Below are positions 1 through 7,350 of a stretch of 20,030 bases of DNA, in pieces; the first letter of the stretch is position 1, and each line of letters starts with the position of its first letter. The notes beneath the pieces were generated by a model. It saw only the letters and a program-made list of their open reading frames with translations, searched no databases and was not told where the DNA came from. A program made the position numbers and the translations under genes. The stretch comes from a virus. The stretch is taken from positions 1-20,030 of the IMG/VR virus record IMGVR_UViG_3300021975_000006; one strand, written 5' to 3'.

Positions 1-92
1 TAACCCCTGAACAGCTAGACAGTGCAACAAGCACTATAAAAGCCAAAACAAAAGAGTATAAGGCAAAACAAGGGGTAAAAGATGAAAAATAA
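1..92 (+). CDS. C-terminal end of an upstream gene, possibly a RecT-type annealing protein (partial)
   Basis: An open frame enters the window and ends at TAA 90-92, leaving 29 visible codons. The visible tail is hydrophilic and rich in lysine and glutamate (ending KEYKAKQGVKDEK). It overlaps the next gene's ATG at 82 by 11 bases, so the two are translationally coupled. The downstream gene is a lambda/YqaJ-type exonuclease, and such exonucleases are usually encoded beside a RecT/Bet-type single-strand annealing protein. That makes RecT the first guess, but it rests on context only; no diagnostic motif is visible in this fragment. Confidence 0.55.
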   Translation, partial: TPEQLDSATSTIKAKTKEYKAKQGVKDEK

Positions 93-759
93 TATCATTG
101 AGGATTTGAATCCACAAGGTTCTAAGGCATGGTTAAATGCTCGTTTAGGCTTCATGAGTGGGAGCGATAACCCACTAAAACAAAACGGCGAATTAAAAAG
201 CACATGGAAAGATTACGCCAACAAAAAAGCAGTTGAACTAATCTATAAGCACACCAGTAACGAAGCCCTTAAAAAAGAAATAGACTTCACAGACTTCAAA
301 GAGGACTTTAAAACCCCTCTTATGGAGCGTGGAAACAAATTAGAGGGCGTAGCAGTGGCAGAATATAAAAAACTTTTCCCCCAAGATACAATAATAGAGC
401 GTGGATTTATGTATAATCCTGCTTTACTAACAGGGGTATCAGTTGATAGAGAGTGTATTAGTACATTACAGGAACATTACTTGATAGAAATCAAAAACCC
501 TAAGTTATCAACATTTTTAGGGTATGCAAATGACCCCAAATCTTTAGCTAGAAGATACCACACTCAAACCCAATTACAATTATACATAATGGGTTTAGAC
601 TTGGTTAAATTAATAGCCCACTACCCAAATCATGGGCTTATCATTGTTGATGTGGTAAAGGATAAAAAGTTTATTCTGAACTTAGAAAAGTCTCTTAAAC
701 AATATAAAAATTATATACTCTCTCTTTTACAAGCCCAAAATAAATTATTAAAAAAGTAG
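82..759 (+). CDS. YqaJ/lambda-exonuclease family recombination nuclease
   Basis: A 225-residue protein with the layout of the YqaJ/lambda-exonuclease branch of the PD-(D/E)XK nucleases, which degrade one strand of duplex DNA 5' to 3' so that an annealing protein can load. The N-terminal motif GSKAWLNARLG (13-23) matches the family's G-W-x-x-R-x-G signature. GNKLEGVAVAEY (84-95) supplies the conserved Glu88. GVSVD (118-122) gives the acidic Asp122, and EIKNP (136-140) gives the catalytic Glu136-x-Lys138 pair. A glutamine-rich helix (YHTQTQLQLYIMG, 159-171) matches the usual Y-x-x-Q-x-Q motif. The length is normal for phage members (lambda Exo has 226 residues). It starts inside the end of the preceding gene, consistent with an exonuclease/annealase pair for recombination or genome end processing. 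Confidence in the family is high; polarity and partner are inferred. Confidence 0.9.
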   Translation: MKNNIIEDLNPQGSKAWLNARLGFMSGSDNPLKQNGELKSTWKDYANKKAVELIYKHTSNEALKKEIDFTDFKEDFKTPLMERGNKLEGVAVAEYKKLFPQDTIIERGFMYNPALLTGVSVDRECISTLQEHYLIEIKNPKLSTFLGYANDPKSLARRYHTQTQLQLYIMGLDLVKLIAHYPNHGLIIVDVVKDKKFILNLEKSLKQYKNYILSLLQAQNKLLKK

Positions 760-775
760 ATTTTTTTCTACTTTT
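752..775 (+). terminator. Hairpin overlapping the exonuclease stop codon, weak terminator or attenuator
   Basis: AAAAGTAGA at 752-760 pairs perfectly with TCTACTTTT at 767-775 around a loop of six T. The stop codon TAG (757-759) lies in the left arm. The stem is AT-rich and the T run is in the loop rather than after the stem, so efficiency as an intrinsic terminator is doubtful. It sits directly before the promoter of the next gene and may separate the two transcription units. Confidence 0.4.
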
Positions 776-776
776 A

Positions 777-840
777 AAGCTTCTCTTAAATTATCATATG
801 ATATAATTACATTACAACAAATAAATATAAAGGGTACAAA
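777..840 (+). promoter_or_regulatory. Promoter-leader cassette, copy 1
   Basis: AAGC at 777-780 is followed after 18 nt by the extended -10 TGATATAAT (799-807), which runs into ATTACATTAC (806-815). The leader ends in the ribosome binding site AAAGGGTACAAA directly before ATG 841. The same arrangement, with identical AAGC-to-TG spacing, is found before the genes at 4494, 9729 and 10819. The -10 matches a sigma-70-type extended -10 element. The role of AAGC and of the ATTACATTAC block is unknown. Confidence 0.7.
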
Positions 841-2439
841 ATGGAATACATAAGATTAACTTTCGGCGTAGAATTAGAAAACGGATTTGATTTCAGAACT
901 ATAAACATAAAAAGAGGCGAGAGCCTAGAATCTGCTACTGATAGATTGGTATCACAACTAAATGCAGAAACTGAAAAAATGGGTCAACCTGCTTTATTAG
1001 AAACTCCAACATTTCAAGAAGCAAATGACAAGGAAGAACACGAGAGACTAACAAACGAGTCAAACGAAATGAACACAGAGGAAGCAGAAAAAGAGGAAAT
1101 AAAACCAATGAAAACACTTAATAAGGTTATTAACTTAATGAACACAACAGAGACACAAACAAAAGAGATAGATAGACTAAAAGCTATTATTGAACAACAG
1201 GAACAAGACTTAAAAGAGTTTAGAGAAATTCAAAAGATTTTAGGACTTAATACAGATGTAAATACCCCTGAAACAAAAGCAGAAGCTTTAATTATCCCAA
1301 GTGTGGAAACAGTTATTGAAGCTCCTGAAACTCCATTTAATGCGATATTAGAAGAGGACAATGTAAGTATTGAACCAAGCTATAACCCTTTTAGTGATGA
1401 AGCCTTACAAGCATTAGATAATGAACATGAAGAGCTAACAAACCCATTTGATGAAGAGCCAAGCGATGAGCTAGAAATAAATGAGATATTCCCACCACTA
1501 GAAACAGTGGAGGCAGAAGAAACAGGAGAGCCAAAAAGCTTAAATGAACTAATAGATTTACTAAAAGAAGATGAAGTACCGACCGAGCAGGAAGAGCCAA
1601 AAGTTGAAACAGCCCCAAGTATGCTTAGAAAAGAGATTGAACAGAATAAAGAAATAGAGCAAGATACTAAAGATTATACTATTAATCCTAAAGATATTTT
1701 CATAGATAGATTGATACCAACCATTGAAAAGGCTGATAAAAAAGCGTACTTAATAGAGGAGATTCTAAACAAAGAACTTAACCCAATAAATGAAAATAAT
1801 TTGATGATAAAAGCCCCTCAAATGAAAGAAATAAAAAATGAGTATAGCAAACTCTCAAAACTTCTTAACCGTGCCACTACGAACAAACTAAAAGAAAAGC
1901 TAAACATCTCTAAAACTTTTACAATAGATAGTATCCCCACTAGAGCAATAGCTTTAAAGTGTATGAGAGAAATCAATTATATATTAGAGTATGGAGAGTT
2001 AGCAGATAGAGCAGGAAAAGAGGTAAACCACCTTATAGATTCAACCCCTAATGAAGCCCAAGAAATAGAGGGTATAGAGCCAAAAAGCAACCAAAAAGCC
2101 CCTAAGGTTCAAACCCCTCTTAGTGAACAATTAATATCTTATCTTTTAAATACACAAATAGAGCCAAATGAGGCATTAAAAAAAGAGATACATGATATTG
2201 ATGAAATTACCCTTATAACAATGTTTAAAAAAATGGTCAAAAATGACTTAAAATCAATCTTTGAGAACCAAAGAAACAATCTGATTAAGAATAAAGATAT
2301 GCACAGAATATATATAGAACATGGCAGAAATGGAGATAATACTTTACAAACTAGAAGAGGATTAGAATTCTTTTACAATCAAATATTTGATTTAATGGGG
2401 TTTGATGGGGAGATTAGAAAAATTGTAGAGGAGATTTAA
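841..2439 (+). CDS. Large acidic coiled-coil protein of unknown function in the replication region
   Basis: A 532-residue protein I do not recognise. Residues 1-45 (MEYIRLTFGV... ESATDRLVSQL) look like a small folded domain. About 60-90 is highly acidic and polar. About 95-133 (ETQTKEIDRLKAIIEQQEQDLKEF) is a predicted coiled coil. About 140-265 is acidic, rich in Glu and Pro and probably disordered, with two NPF-centred short segments (182-184 and 201-203). From about 280 the sequence becomes helical and balanced in charge (FIDRLIPTIEKADKKAYLIE, then NYILEYGELADRAGKEVNHL), with a C-terminal helical segment ending at GFDGEIRKIVEEI. No Walker, zinc or nuclease motif is visible. It lies between recombination and helicase genes under its own cassette promoter, so a role in DNA replication or recombination, or as a scaffold for those proteins, is a guess from context. 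ATG 841 is fixed by the AAAGGG site just upstream. Confidence 0.8.
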   Translation: MEYIRLTFGVELENGFDFRTINIKRGESLESATDRLVSQLNAETEKMGQPALLETPTFQEANDKEEHERLTNESNEMNTEEAEKEEIKPMKTLNKVINLMNTTETQTKEIDRLKAIIEQQEQDLKEFREIQKILGLNTDVNTPETKAEALIIPSVETVIEAPETPFNAILEEDNVSIEPSYNPFSDEALQALDNEHEELTNPFDEEPSDELEINEIFPPLETVEAEETGEPKSLNELIDLLKEDEVPTEQEEPKVETAPSMLRKEIEQNKEIEQDTKDYTINPKDIFIDRLIPTIEKADKKAYLIEEILNKELNPINENNLMIKAPQMKEIKNEYSKLSKLLNRATTNKLKEKLNISKTFTIDSIPTRAIALKCMREINYILEYGELADRAGKEVNHLIDSTPNEAQEIEGIEPKSNQKAPKVQTPLSEQLISYLLNTQIEPNEALKKEIHDIDEITLITMFKKMVKNDLKSIFENQRNNLIKNKDMHRIYIEHGRNGDNTLQTRRGLEFFYNQIFDLMGFDGEIRKIVEEI

Positions 2440-2581
2440 AAACCTCGCCCCCCTATATTTTAAGGATACAAAACATTCAAAAGAAAAGGGGAGACAGGAG
2501 TAAGTTTTAATTGTGGATACTTGAAACTTTATCCTATCCCCCCTTATAAAACATTTAAAAATTACAAAAGGATAAAAAAAA
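2440..2581 (+). other. Intergenic leader of the helicase gene with an orphan ribosome-binding-site cassette
   Basis: This 142-base gap holds no convincing gene. At 2458-2477 it contains TTTTAAGGATACAAAACATT, nearly the same leader that precedes the primase start (TTTTAAAGGATACAAAAA then ATG), but here no ATG follows. An ATT codon at 2475 would open only eleven codons. The real helicase leader is further on, with AAAAGGAT a few bases before ATG 2582. A TATAAA box at about 2546-2551 could be a weak -10, but the ATTACATTAC block is absent. The orphan leader looks like the relic of a deleted small gene. Confidence 0.45.
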
Positions 2582-4312
2582 ATGAACTCAATACTAGAGA
2601 TTATACCACGCGACCACCAAGCCGAGCTTATAGAGGACACTATAAATACTAATGAAAAGATAATAACCATCAAACTAATAACAGGTGGTGGGAAAACTTT
2701 ATTTTTTTACCTGCTCTCATTAATCCACATGCAGGATAAAAAATTCCTATTCACAACCCCACAAATTAACCTAACACACCAAACAGCACAAGAACAAAGC
2801 CACCATGTGGGAATATTACAAGGTAGCATCAGCAAAGACCTACACAAAAGAATAGTTATAGCAACTATTCATACCGTAATAAATAGAGGTATCAATACAA
2901 ATAAATTCAACTTAAAACAATTTGATTGGATTGTTATAGATGAAGCACATTTACAAAAACCGAAAGTGCAAAAAATCTTAGATAACCTAGCATCACACCA
3001 AAGAGTCATTTTATTATCTGCTACACCATACGACAGTAAAAAAGGAACTTATCTATCATACGCAGATAAATTTATACTTGGTACAAAATATGATTGGCAG
3101 TACATGAGAGAACGCAATTATCTTTGCCCTATAGATTATCATGTTACTAATACTTTGGAAACAAAAGGTATTAAAAGAAATAAAGAGGGTGATTTTAACG
3201 ATAAGGAACTAACTAAAGCAATAAAAGATAGTGGTATAGACATAGTTAATACCTCACTTCAAAAAATCAACCGTGCCTTACCTACTGTAGTAGTCGCCCA
3301 AAATATAGAGTTTGCCGATGAGCTAACAAAACAGTACAAAGAGGAGGGTTTTCGAGTTCGTGCTATTCACTCCAAAATGGAAGGGGAGAGCCAAACCGAA
3401 CTAATAGAAGCTCTTAAAAAAGGTAAACTAGACATGCTAGTAGCCGTAAACATGCTTAAAACGGGCGTGGATATAAAACACTTAGGCAACATAGTATTAG
3501 CCACCAAATTAGGCTCTATAAACGATTATATTCAAACATACGGAAGAGGGGCGAGAGTTGACCCACGCAAAGACAAATGTATATTCATAGACATTTTTAA
3601 CACGCTAGAAGAACACGGACACCCCGAAGAGTTCAAACCAAAAGAAGAGGAAGAACAAAAAGAGAAAAAGAAACGAACTCCTAAAAAATGCCCTTGTGGT
3701 TCAACTGAATTTGAAACCATATTTAAAGCAGGTTTAGTTATATCTAAATGCGTAGAGTGTGGAGAAGAGGACGAGAAGCCAAACAATAAAGTTTTAGAGT
3801 GTCCAAAATGTCATTGGGTAGGCAAAAGCTATACAAAAAGACTAAACGGACAAGACATCAACGCACATTGCCCAGAGTGTAACACTTTTATAAAAACAGT
3901 AGAGCAGGTATTACCACGAGAACTAATCCTTATTAGAGCAAGTGGCGAGAGATTACAAAAGGAATTAAAAGTAAATATCACTCTATCAGAAGAGGAATTA
4001 AAACAATTAGCCGTGTTTGGTTCAGAGCAACAATTAGAATATGTGCTAAACCTCAAAAAACGAGGGGTTAGCCCTGCCAGTAAAAAGCTAGTAGAAAACA
4101 GAGTACAAGGCTTTTTACGAACCATACCACACGCCAATAAACAAATAGCCCATTTGTTAGAGTACGATAAGGAAGCAATAGATTTAGCCTTTAATCTCAT
4201 AAATACCAACCCTAACGCCCACATAGGAAGAGTAATAAACAAACTCAAACGCCGTAAAAAGCAAAAGCCCTTGACCTATATCAAGAGTTATATAAACTTT
4301 TTAAGTAAGTAA
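2582..4312 (+). CDS. SF2 DEAH-box helicase with two C-terminal zinc ribbons
   Basis: A 576-residue superfamily 2 helicase. RDHQ (10-13) is a Q-like motif; LITGGGKT (32-39) is Walker A; VIDEAH (118-123) is motif II with DEAH at 120-123; LSATPY (145-150) is motif III. The second RecA-like domain has MLKTGVDI (291-298) as motif V and QTYGRGAR (318-325) as motif VI with the arginine finger. A charged linker (350-368) leads to two four-cysteine modules: Cys370, 372, 390, 393 and Cys407, 410, 430, 433. A basic helical tail follows (550-576). All catalytic residues are intact. It lies directly upstream of the primase, so it is probably the phage's replicative or origin-opening helicase. SF2 phage helicases of this size with a primase beside them are common; the double zinc ribbon is a less usual extension. 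Start ATG 2582 follows AAAAGGAT at proper spacing. Confidence 0.9.
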   Translation: MNSILEIIPRDHQAELIEDTINTNEKIITIKLITGGGKTLFFYLLSLIHMQDKKFLFTTPQINLTHQTAQEQSHHVGILQGSISKDLHKRIVIATIHTVINRGINTNKFNLKQFDWIVIDEAHLQKPKVQKILDNLASHQRVILLSATPYDSKKGTYLSYADKFILGTKYDWQYMRERNYLCPIDYHVTNTLETKGIKRNKEGDFNDKELTKAIKDSGIDIVNTSLQKINRALPTVVVAQNIEFADELTKQYKEEGFRVRAIHSKMEGESQTELIEALKKGKLDMLVAVNMLKTGVDIKHLGNIVLATKLGSINDYIQTYGRGARVDPRKDKCIFIDIFNTLEEHGHPEEFKPKEEEEQKEKKKRTPKKCPCGSTEFETIFKAGLVISKCVECGEEDEKPNNKVLECPKCHWVGKSYTKRLNGQDINAHCPECNTFIKTVEQVLPRELILIRASGERLQKELKVNITLSEEELKQLAVFGSEQQLEYVLNLKKRGVSPASKKLVENRVQGFLRTIPHANKQIAHLLEYDKEAIDLAFNLINTNPNAHIGRVINKLKRRKKQKPLTYIKSYINFLSK

Positions 4313-4330
4313 TTACCACATAAAACATTA

Positions 4331-4350
4331 AGCAGGTTTAAACCCCTGCT
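4331..4350 (+). terminator. Hairpin after the helicase gene, possible weak terminator
   Basis: AGCAGG (4331-4336) pairs with CCTGCT (4345-4350) around an eight-base loop, 18 bases after the helicase stop. No T run follows, so termination may be weak or factor-dependent. It divides the helicase unit from the cassette promoter of the primase. Confidence 0.35.
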
Positions 4351-4412
4351 ACCTTAACCCCTAAATATCAACATCTTATACACTCCTCTATCAAATCAAA
4401 ATAAATATAAAT

Positions 4413-4493
4413 TATAAGTTTCCTTTTTTATAAGCAAAGAATAATTATACCTATGCTATTATTACATTACATAACTTTTAAAGGATACAAAAA
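4413..4493 (+). promoter_or_regulatory. Promoter-leader cassette, copy 2
   Basis: A T-rich stretch bounded by TATAAG and TATAAGC (4413-4435) ends in AAGC at 4432-4435. After 18 nt comes TGCTATTAT (4454-4462) fused to ATTACATTACA (4461-4471). The leader carries AAAGGATACAAA before ATG 4494. Spacing and sequence match the copies upstream of 841, 9729 and 10819. The TATAAGTTTCCT start of this element also recurs at 10604. Confidence 0.7.
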
Positions 4494-5600
4494 ATGTACT
4501 TAAAATACACAGCCCCAACAAATCACAAATTTTACAATTACCTCATAAACCAAAGAGGGATAACCCCACAAGAGATAGAAGAATACCAAATAGGCTTTGC
4601 AGGGGATTTTTTAGAAGAAAAAAACAAATTAAGAGACTATAGAGGTAACCAAATGATAGCATTTAGAAAAGATAAAAGGGGTCAATTCGCCCCTATCTTC
4701 TCAAATCGTGTTATGTTCCCTATTATGAACATAGAGGGGAAAATAATCGCATGGAGTGGGAGAAGCTTAGACCCTAAGCAGCCGAAATATTTCAATAGTG
4801 CAGAGAGTAGATTATTTAACAAATCCCAAAGCTTCTTTGGCTTAAATGTTTTTCTAAATAAAAAAAATAGAAAAAAAATAATAATAGTAGAGGGACAAAT
4901 TGATGCTATAAAAGCTAACCGATACGCCCCATCACTTGCCCCTATGGGGAAATTTACTAAAACCCACGCTAAAACACTAAGAGGGTTAGGGGTTAAAGAG
5001 GCTTTAATTGTAGGCGATAATGATAAAGCAGGGAGAGAATTCACACGACAGGCAATCAAGTATTGTTTAGAGTGTGATATATTACCAAAGGTAGGCAAGT
5101 TAAAAAAAGAATTTAACGATTTTGGAGAAACTAGCAATCAAAAGTTTAGCGATATTGTAGAAGTCCAAGACCTATATACATATTTAAAAAGTATTATAAG
5201 TTTTATTCAAAATAAAAAAGAGTTCGGATATACAAATCAATACTATGATTTTATAAACGAGTTCCCTACCCTCTCTTTTTTATCAGTCCAAGAAGCCAAA
5301 AAACTATACTTATTGGGACAAGAGGTAAAAGGCGAGTTACAAGCCACTATAACAAATAAGTACTATAGCTTAATTTTTAACTCCACTTTTTCAGATAAAA
5401 AATACAGAACAGAAAATACAAATATAGAGGGGTTGACTTTGGATAGATTAGGTTTTACAGTCCATCATTTCATACCCGTTATATATGAAGATGAGAACAG
5501 AAAAGCATATTATGACCTTAGAAGTAAGAAAGAAATTGATTTATCAAAAGAAGAAAAAGAGAGAATAAGAAAGATAGCTAAATTTTTAAGCCCATCATGA
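4494..5600 (+). CDS. TOPRIM-domain DNA primase (DnaG-like) without an N-terminal zinc ribbon
   Basis: A 368-residue protein resembling the catalytic core of DnaG-type primases, which make RNA primers for lagging-strand synthesis. Residues 1-100 match the N-terminal subdomain of the RNA polymerase core: YLINQRGITPQEIEEYQIGFAG (16-37), then IMNIEGKIIAWSGR (77-90) and PKYFNSAES (97-105). The TOPRIM fold follows: VEGQIDAIK (132-140) with the catalytic Glu133, VGDNDKAG (173-180) with the Asp175-x-Asp177 metal pair, and a third acidic segment KEFNDFGE (205-212). Residues 220-368 are helical and not recognised. The CHC2-type zinc ribbon found at the start of most DnaG proteins is absent; the start is well fixed by the leader, so this is not a mis-called start. 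The neighbouring helicase carries two zinc ribbons. The stop codon TGA overlaps a downstream promoter. Confidence 0.88.
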   Translation: MYLKYTAPTNHKFYNYLINQRGITPQEIEEYQIGFAGDFLEEKNKLRDYRGNQMIAFRKDKRGQFAPIFSNRVMFPIMNIEGKIIAWSGRSLDPKQPKYFNSAESRLFNKSQSFFGLNVFLNKKNRKKIIIVEGQIDAIKANRYAPSLAPMGKFTKTHAKTLRGLGVKEALIVGDNDKAGREFTRQAIKYCLECDILPKVGKLKKEFNDFGETSNQKFSDIVEVQDLYTYLKSIISFIQNKKEFGYTNQYYDFINEFPTLSFLSVQEAKKLYLLGQEVKGELQATITNKYYSLIFNSTFSDKKYRTENTNIEGLTLDRLGFTVHHFIPVIYEDENRKAYYDLRSKKEIDLSKEEKERIRKIAKFLSPS

Positions 5601-5626
5601 TATAATTCTAATAGGGTTTACTAAAC
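5598..5626 (+). promoter_or_regulatory. First promoter of the structural block, with a downstream dyad
   Basis: TGATATAAT at 5598-5606 is a consensus extended -10 element that overlaps the primase stop codon TGA (5598-5600). Ten bases downstream, around and just past the expected start point, GTTTACTAAAC (5616-5626) forms a near-perfect dyad (five-base arms, one central base) that could be an operator. The next gene starts at 5687. Confidence 0.6.
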
Positions 5627-5642
5627 ATTTCCCTTCCTTTAC

Positions 5643-5684
5643 CTAAAACCTTTTTTGTGATATAATTTGCAAAAAAGGTTTTAG
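5643..5684 (+). promoter_or_regulatory. Second promoter of the structural block, inside a perfect 15-bp inverted repeat
   Basis: CTAAAACCTTTTTTG (5643-5657) and CAAAAAAGGTTTTAG (5670-5684) are exact reverse complements. The 12-base centre holds the extended -10 TGATATAAT (5658-5666). The right arm supplies AAGG upstream of ATG 5687, only about eight bases away. The structure could be an operator clamping the promoter, a stem exposing the -10 on single-stranded DNA, or, in transcripts from the promoter at 5598, a hairpin that hides the ribosome binding site of the next gene. It lacks a T run for an intrinsic terminator. Confidence 0.65.
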
Positions 5685-5686
5685 TG

Positions 5687-5863
5687 ATGCGAAAATTAAC
5701 AAAGCTTATCGACACTTTAAAAGAAAAGTTCCCTGATAAAATCCCAACTAACCAACTGATAACAGAACGAGATATATCTTTTTTACAAGGACAGCAAAAT
5801 ATAATTAGCTATATAGTCCAATATCAAAAAGAGCTAATCCAAAAAGAACAGGGTAAAAAATGA
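5687..5863 (+). CDS. Small protein of unknown function just upstream of the portal gene
   Basis: A 58-codon gene starting MRKLTKLIDTLKEKFPDK and ending IQKEQGKK. Its stop TGA overlaps the portal ATG in an ATGA junction (5860-5863), strong evidence that it is translated and coupled to the portal gene. AAGG in the right arm of the upstream dyad serves as ribosome binding site. The protein is charged and mostly helical; the segment DISFLQGQQNIISYIVQ (29-45) looks amphipathic. Many podoviruses place a small helical protein directly before the portal, but I cannot assign this one to a named family. It may act in portal assembly or packaging; that is inference from position only. Confidence 0.72.
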   Translation: MRKLTKLIDTLKEKFPDKIPTNQLITERDISFLQGQQNIISYIVQYQKELIQKEQGKK

Positions 5864-7341
5864 ATATCCAATATAACGCCCTATCCACAGACCGACAAAG
5901 ATATATAGATATAACTAAAGAGTTAGAGCTATACACTTTTAACATACTAAGAGACTCGAAAACACAAGGTAGTCACCCCATAAGACACCAATCCCTAGGA
6001 GCTGATTTAATCGCCTCACTATCCTCTAAACTTTTAAAATCCGTTTTCCCTTTTGGCTATCGCTTCTTTACTCTAAGCGTGGATAACCCACCACAAGACC
6101 AAAAAAAAGAAGATGAGATAACAGATATACTAATCTCATTAGAAAAAGAGATAGGCAAAGAAGCCAACAAAGGAATATTAAGAGGTTTTCTTATTGGTGC
6201 AATGGAACACTTACTAATTAGTGGGAACGCCTTGATAGACTTTACAGGGGATAAGCCAAATATGTATAGTCTAGACGAGTATGTAATTGCTAGGAGAGAA
6301 ACAGGAGATTGGCACACAATAATAATCAAAAAAGAAATTGTGGTATTACCTGATGACAAAAGCGTATATGTAAAATATTTGGAGCAATTAGGAAGCTATA
6401 CCAATGAACAGGACTACAGACTAGAGAAAGAGTATCATCATGATTTTTATATCCAATACAGAAGAAAAGAAAATGATATAGTAGAGGTCACCGAATGGTT
6501 AGAAGAGATTGAAGTAGTGGAGCAAAAGAGGGAAATAGCATTTAAAAAACTAAACCTCTACCCTATCCGACTATATGAAGAGGCAGGATATAATTATAGT
6601 TACGGATATGCCTATAGATATATAGGAGATTTGAGAGCCTATGACATAGAAAGAAAAGCACTAAGCGAAAACATAATCGAGGGTTCAAAGCTTTTACACT
6701 TAGTTAACCCTCAATCTAACACGGCTGATAATATCAAGGAAATACAGGATGCTAAAAACGGCGATTTTATCGTAGGACATGAGGGCGATATAACCCCTTA
6801 TGGTGGGGCAGATTTTAGGAATATCCAATTTCAAGACCAAATACTAGACAAGAAAGAAAGAAACCTATCCATATCTTTTTTAAGGGGTACAGGCGTAGTT
6901 AAGCAGGGTCAACAAACAGCTTATGAGATACAAACGCTAATTAATGAAATGATGGAGAAATTCGGAGGGTTTTTTATTACCATATCCGAGAGCCTGCAAA
7001 AACCAACCTTTAATTTTTTACTAAGCAAACTAAAAATAGAAAAAGAATTAAAAGGTGTCAATGTAGAATTTATGAACGGAGTAACTCAACTAAGAGACGC
7101 TGAAACATTCCAAGCACTCCAACAAATCGCACCGTTAGAACTCCTTTATCAAAGTGGAGCAGTAACCCAAGCGATAAGCACAGAAAAAGTTATTTCTCTC
7201 TATTGTGAAACTATAGGGATAGATAAACGAGATATTCTAAAAGATGAGGAGGAAATACAGGCAGAAGAGCAAACAAAGGTGAACCAACAGTTAATGGCAA
7301 ACGCAGGGGCAGGACAACCCCCACAGCAACCCCAACAATAA
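5860..7341 (+). CDS. Portal protein (T7 gp8-like head-to-tail connector)
   Basis: A 493-residue portal of the podovirus head-tail connector family; T7 gp8 has 536 residues. The portal ring is the single vertex through which DNA is packaged and ejected and the platform for the tail. Visible landmarks are the N-terminal HQSLGADLIASLSSKLLKSVFPF (43-65), corresponding to the family's helical region followed by an F-P turn, and YGYAYRYIGDLRAYDIERKA with a following SKLLHLVNP, which closely matches the T7-like pattern of a Y-x-x-G-D-L-R helix and K-V-x-x-L-V-N-P strand. The segment NGDFIVGHEGDITPYG matches the next family motif (GDFVxGxxxDI). The C-terminus is a Gln/Pro tail. ATG 5860 overlaps the previous stop. 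The stop is followed at once by AAAGGA, the site for the next gene, so the block 5687-9360 is one operon. Confidence 0.92.
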   Translation: MNIQYNALSTDRQRYIDITKELELYTFNILRDSKTQGSHPIRHQSLGADLIASLSSKLLKSVFPFGYRFFTLSVDNPPQDQKKEDEITDILISLEKEIGKEANKGILRGFLIGAMEHLLISGNALIDFTGDKPNMYSLDEYVIARRETGDWHTIIIKKEIVVLPDDKSVYVKYLEQLGSYTNEQDYRLEKEYHHDFYIQYRRKENDIVEVTEWLEEIEVVEQKREIAFKKLNLYPIRLYEEAGYNYSYGYAYRYIGDLRAYDIERKALSENIIEGSKLLHLVNPQSNTADNIKEIQDAKNGDFIVGHEGDITPYGGADFRNIQFQDQILDKKERNLSISFLRGTGVVKQGQQTAYEIQTLINEMMEKFGGFFITISESLQKPTFNFLLSKLKIEKELKGVNVEFMNGVTQLRDAETFQALQQIAPLELLYQSGAVTQAISTEKVISLYCETIGIDKRDILKDEEEIQAEEQTKVNQQLMANAGAGQPPQQPQQ

Positions 7342-7350
7342 AGGAATAAA

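Noticed and set aside
2392-2673. 93-codon frame on the minus strand across the helicase start
   Set aside because: It is antisense to two well-supported genes, has no ribosome binding site and shows composition expected from an opposite-strand shadow.
3829-4248. 139-codon minus-strand frame opposite the helicase C-terminus
   Set aside because: The + strand here encodes cysteine ribbons and a continuous helicase protein; the minus frame is a shadow.
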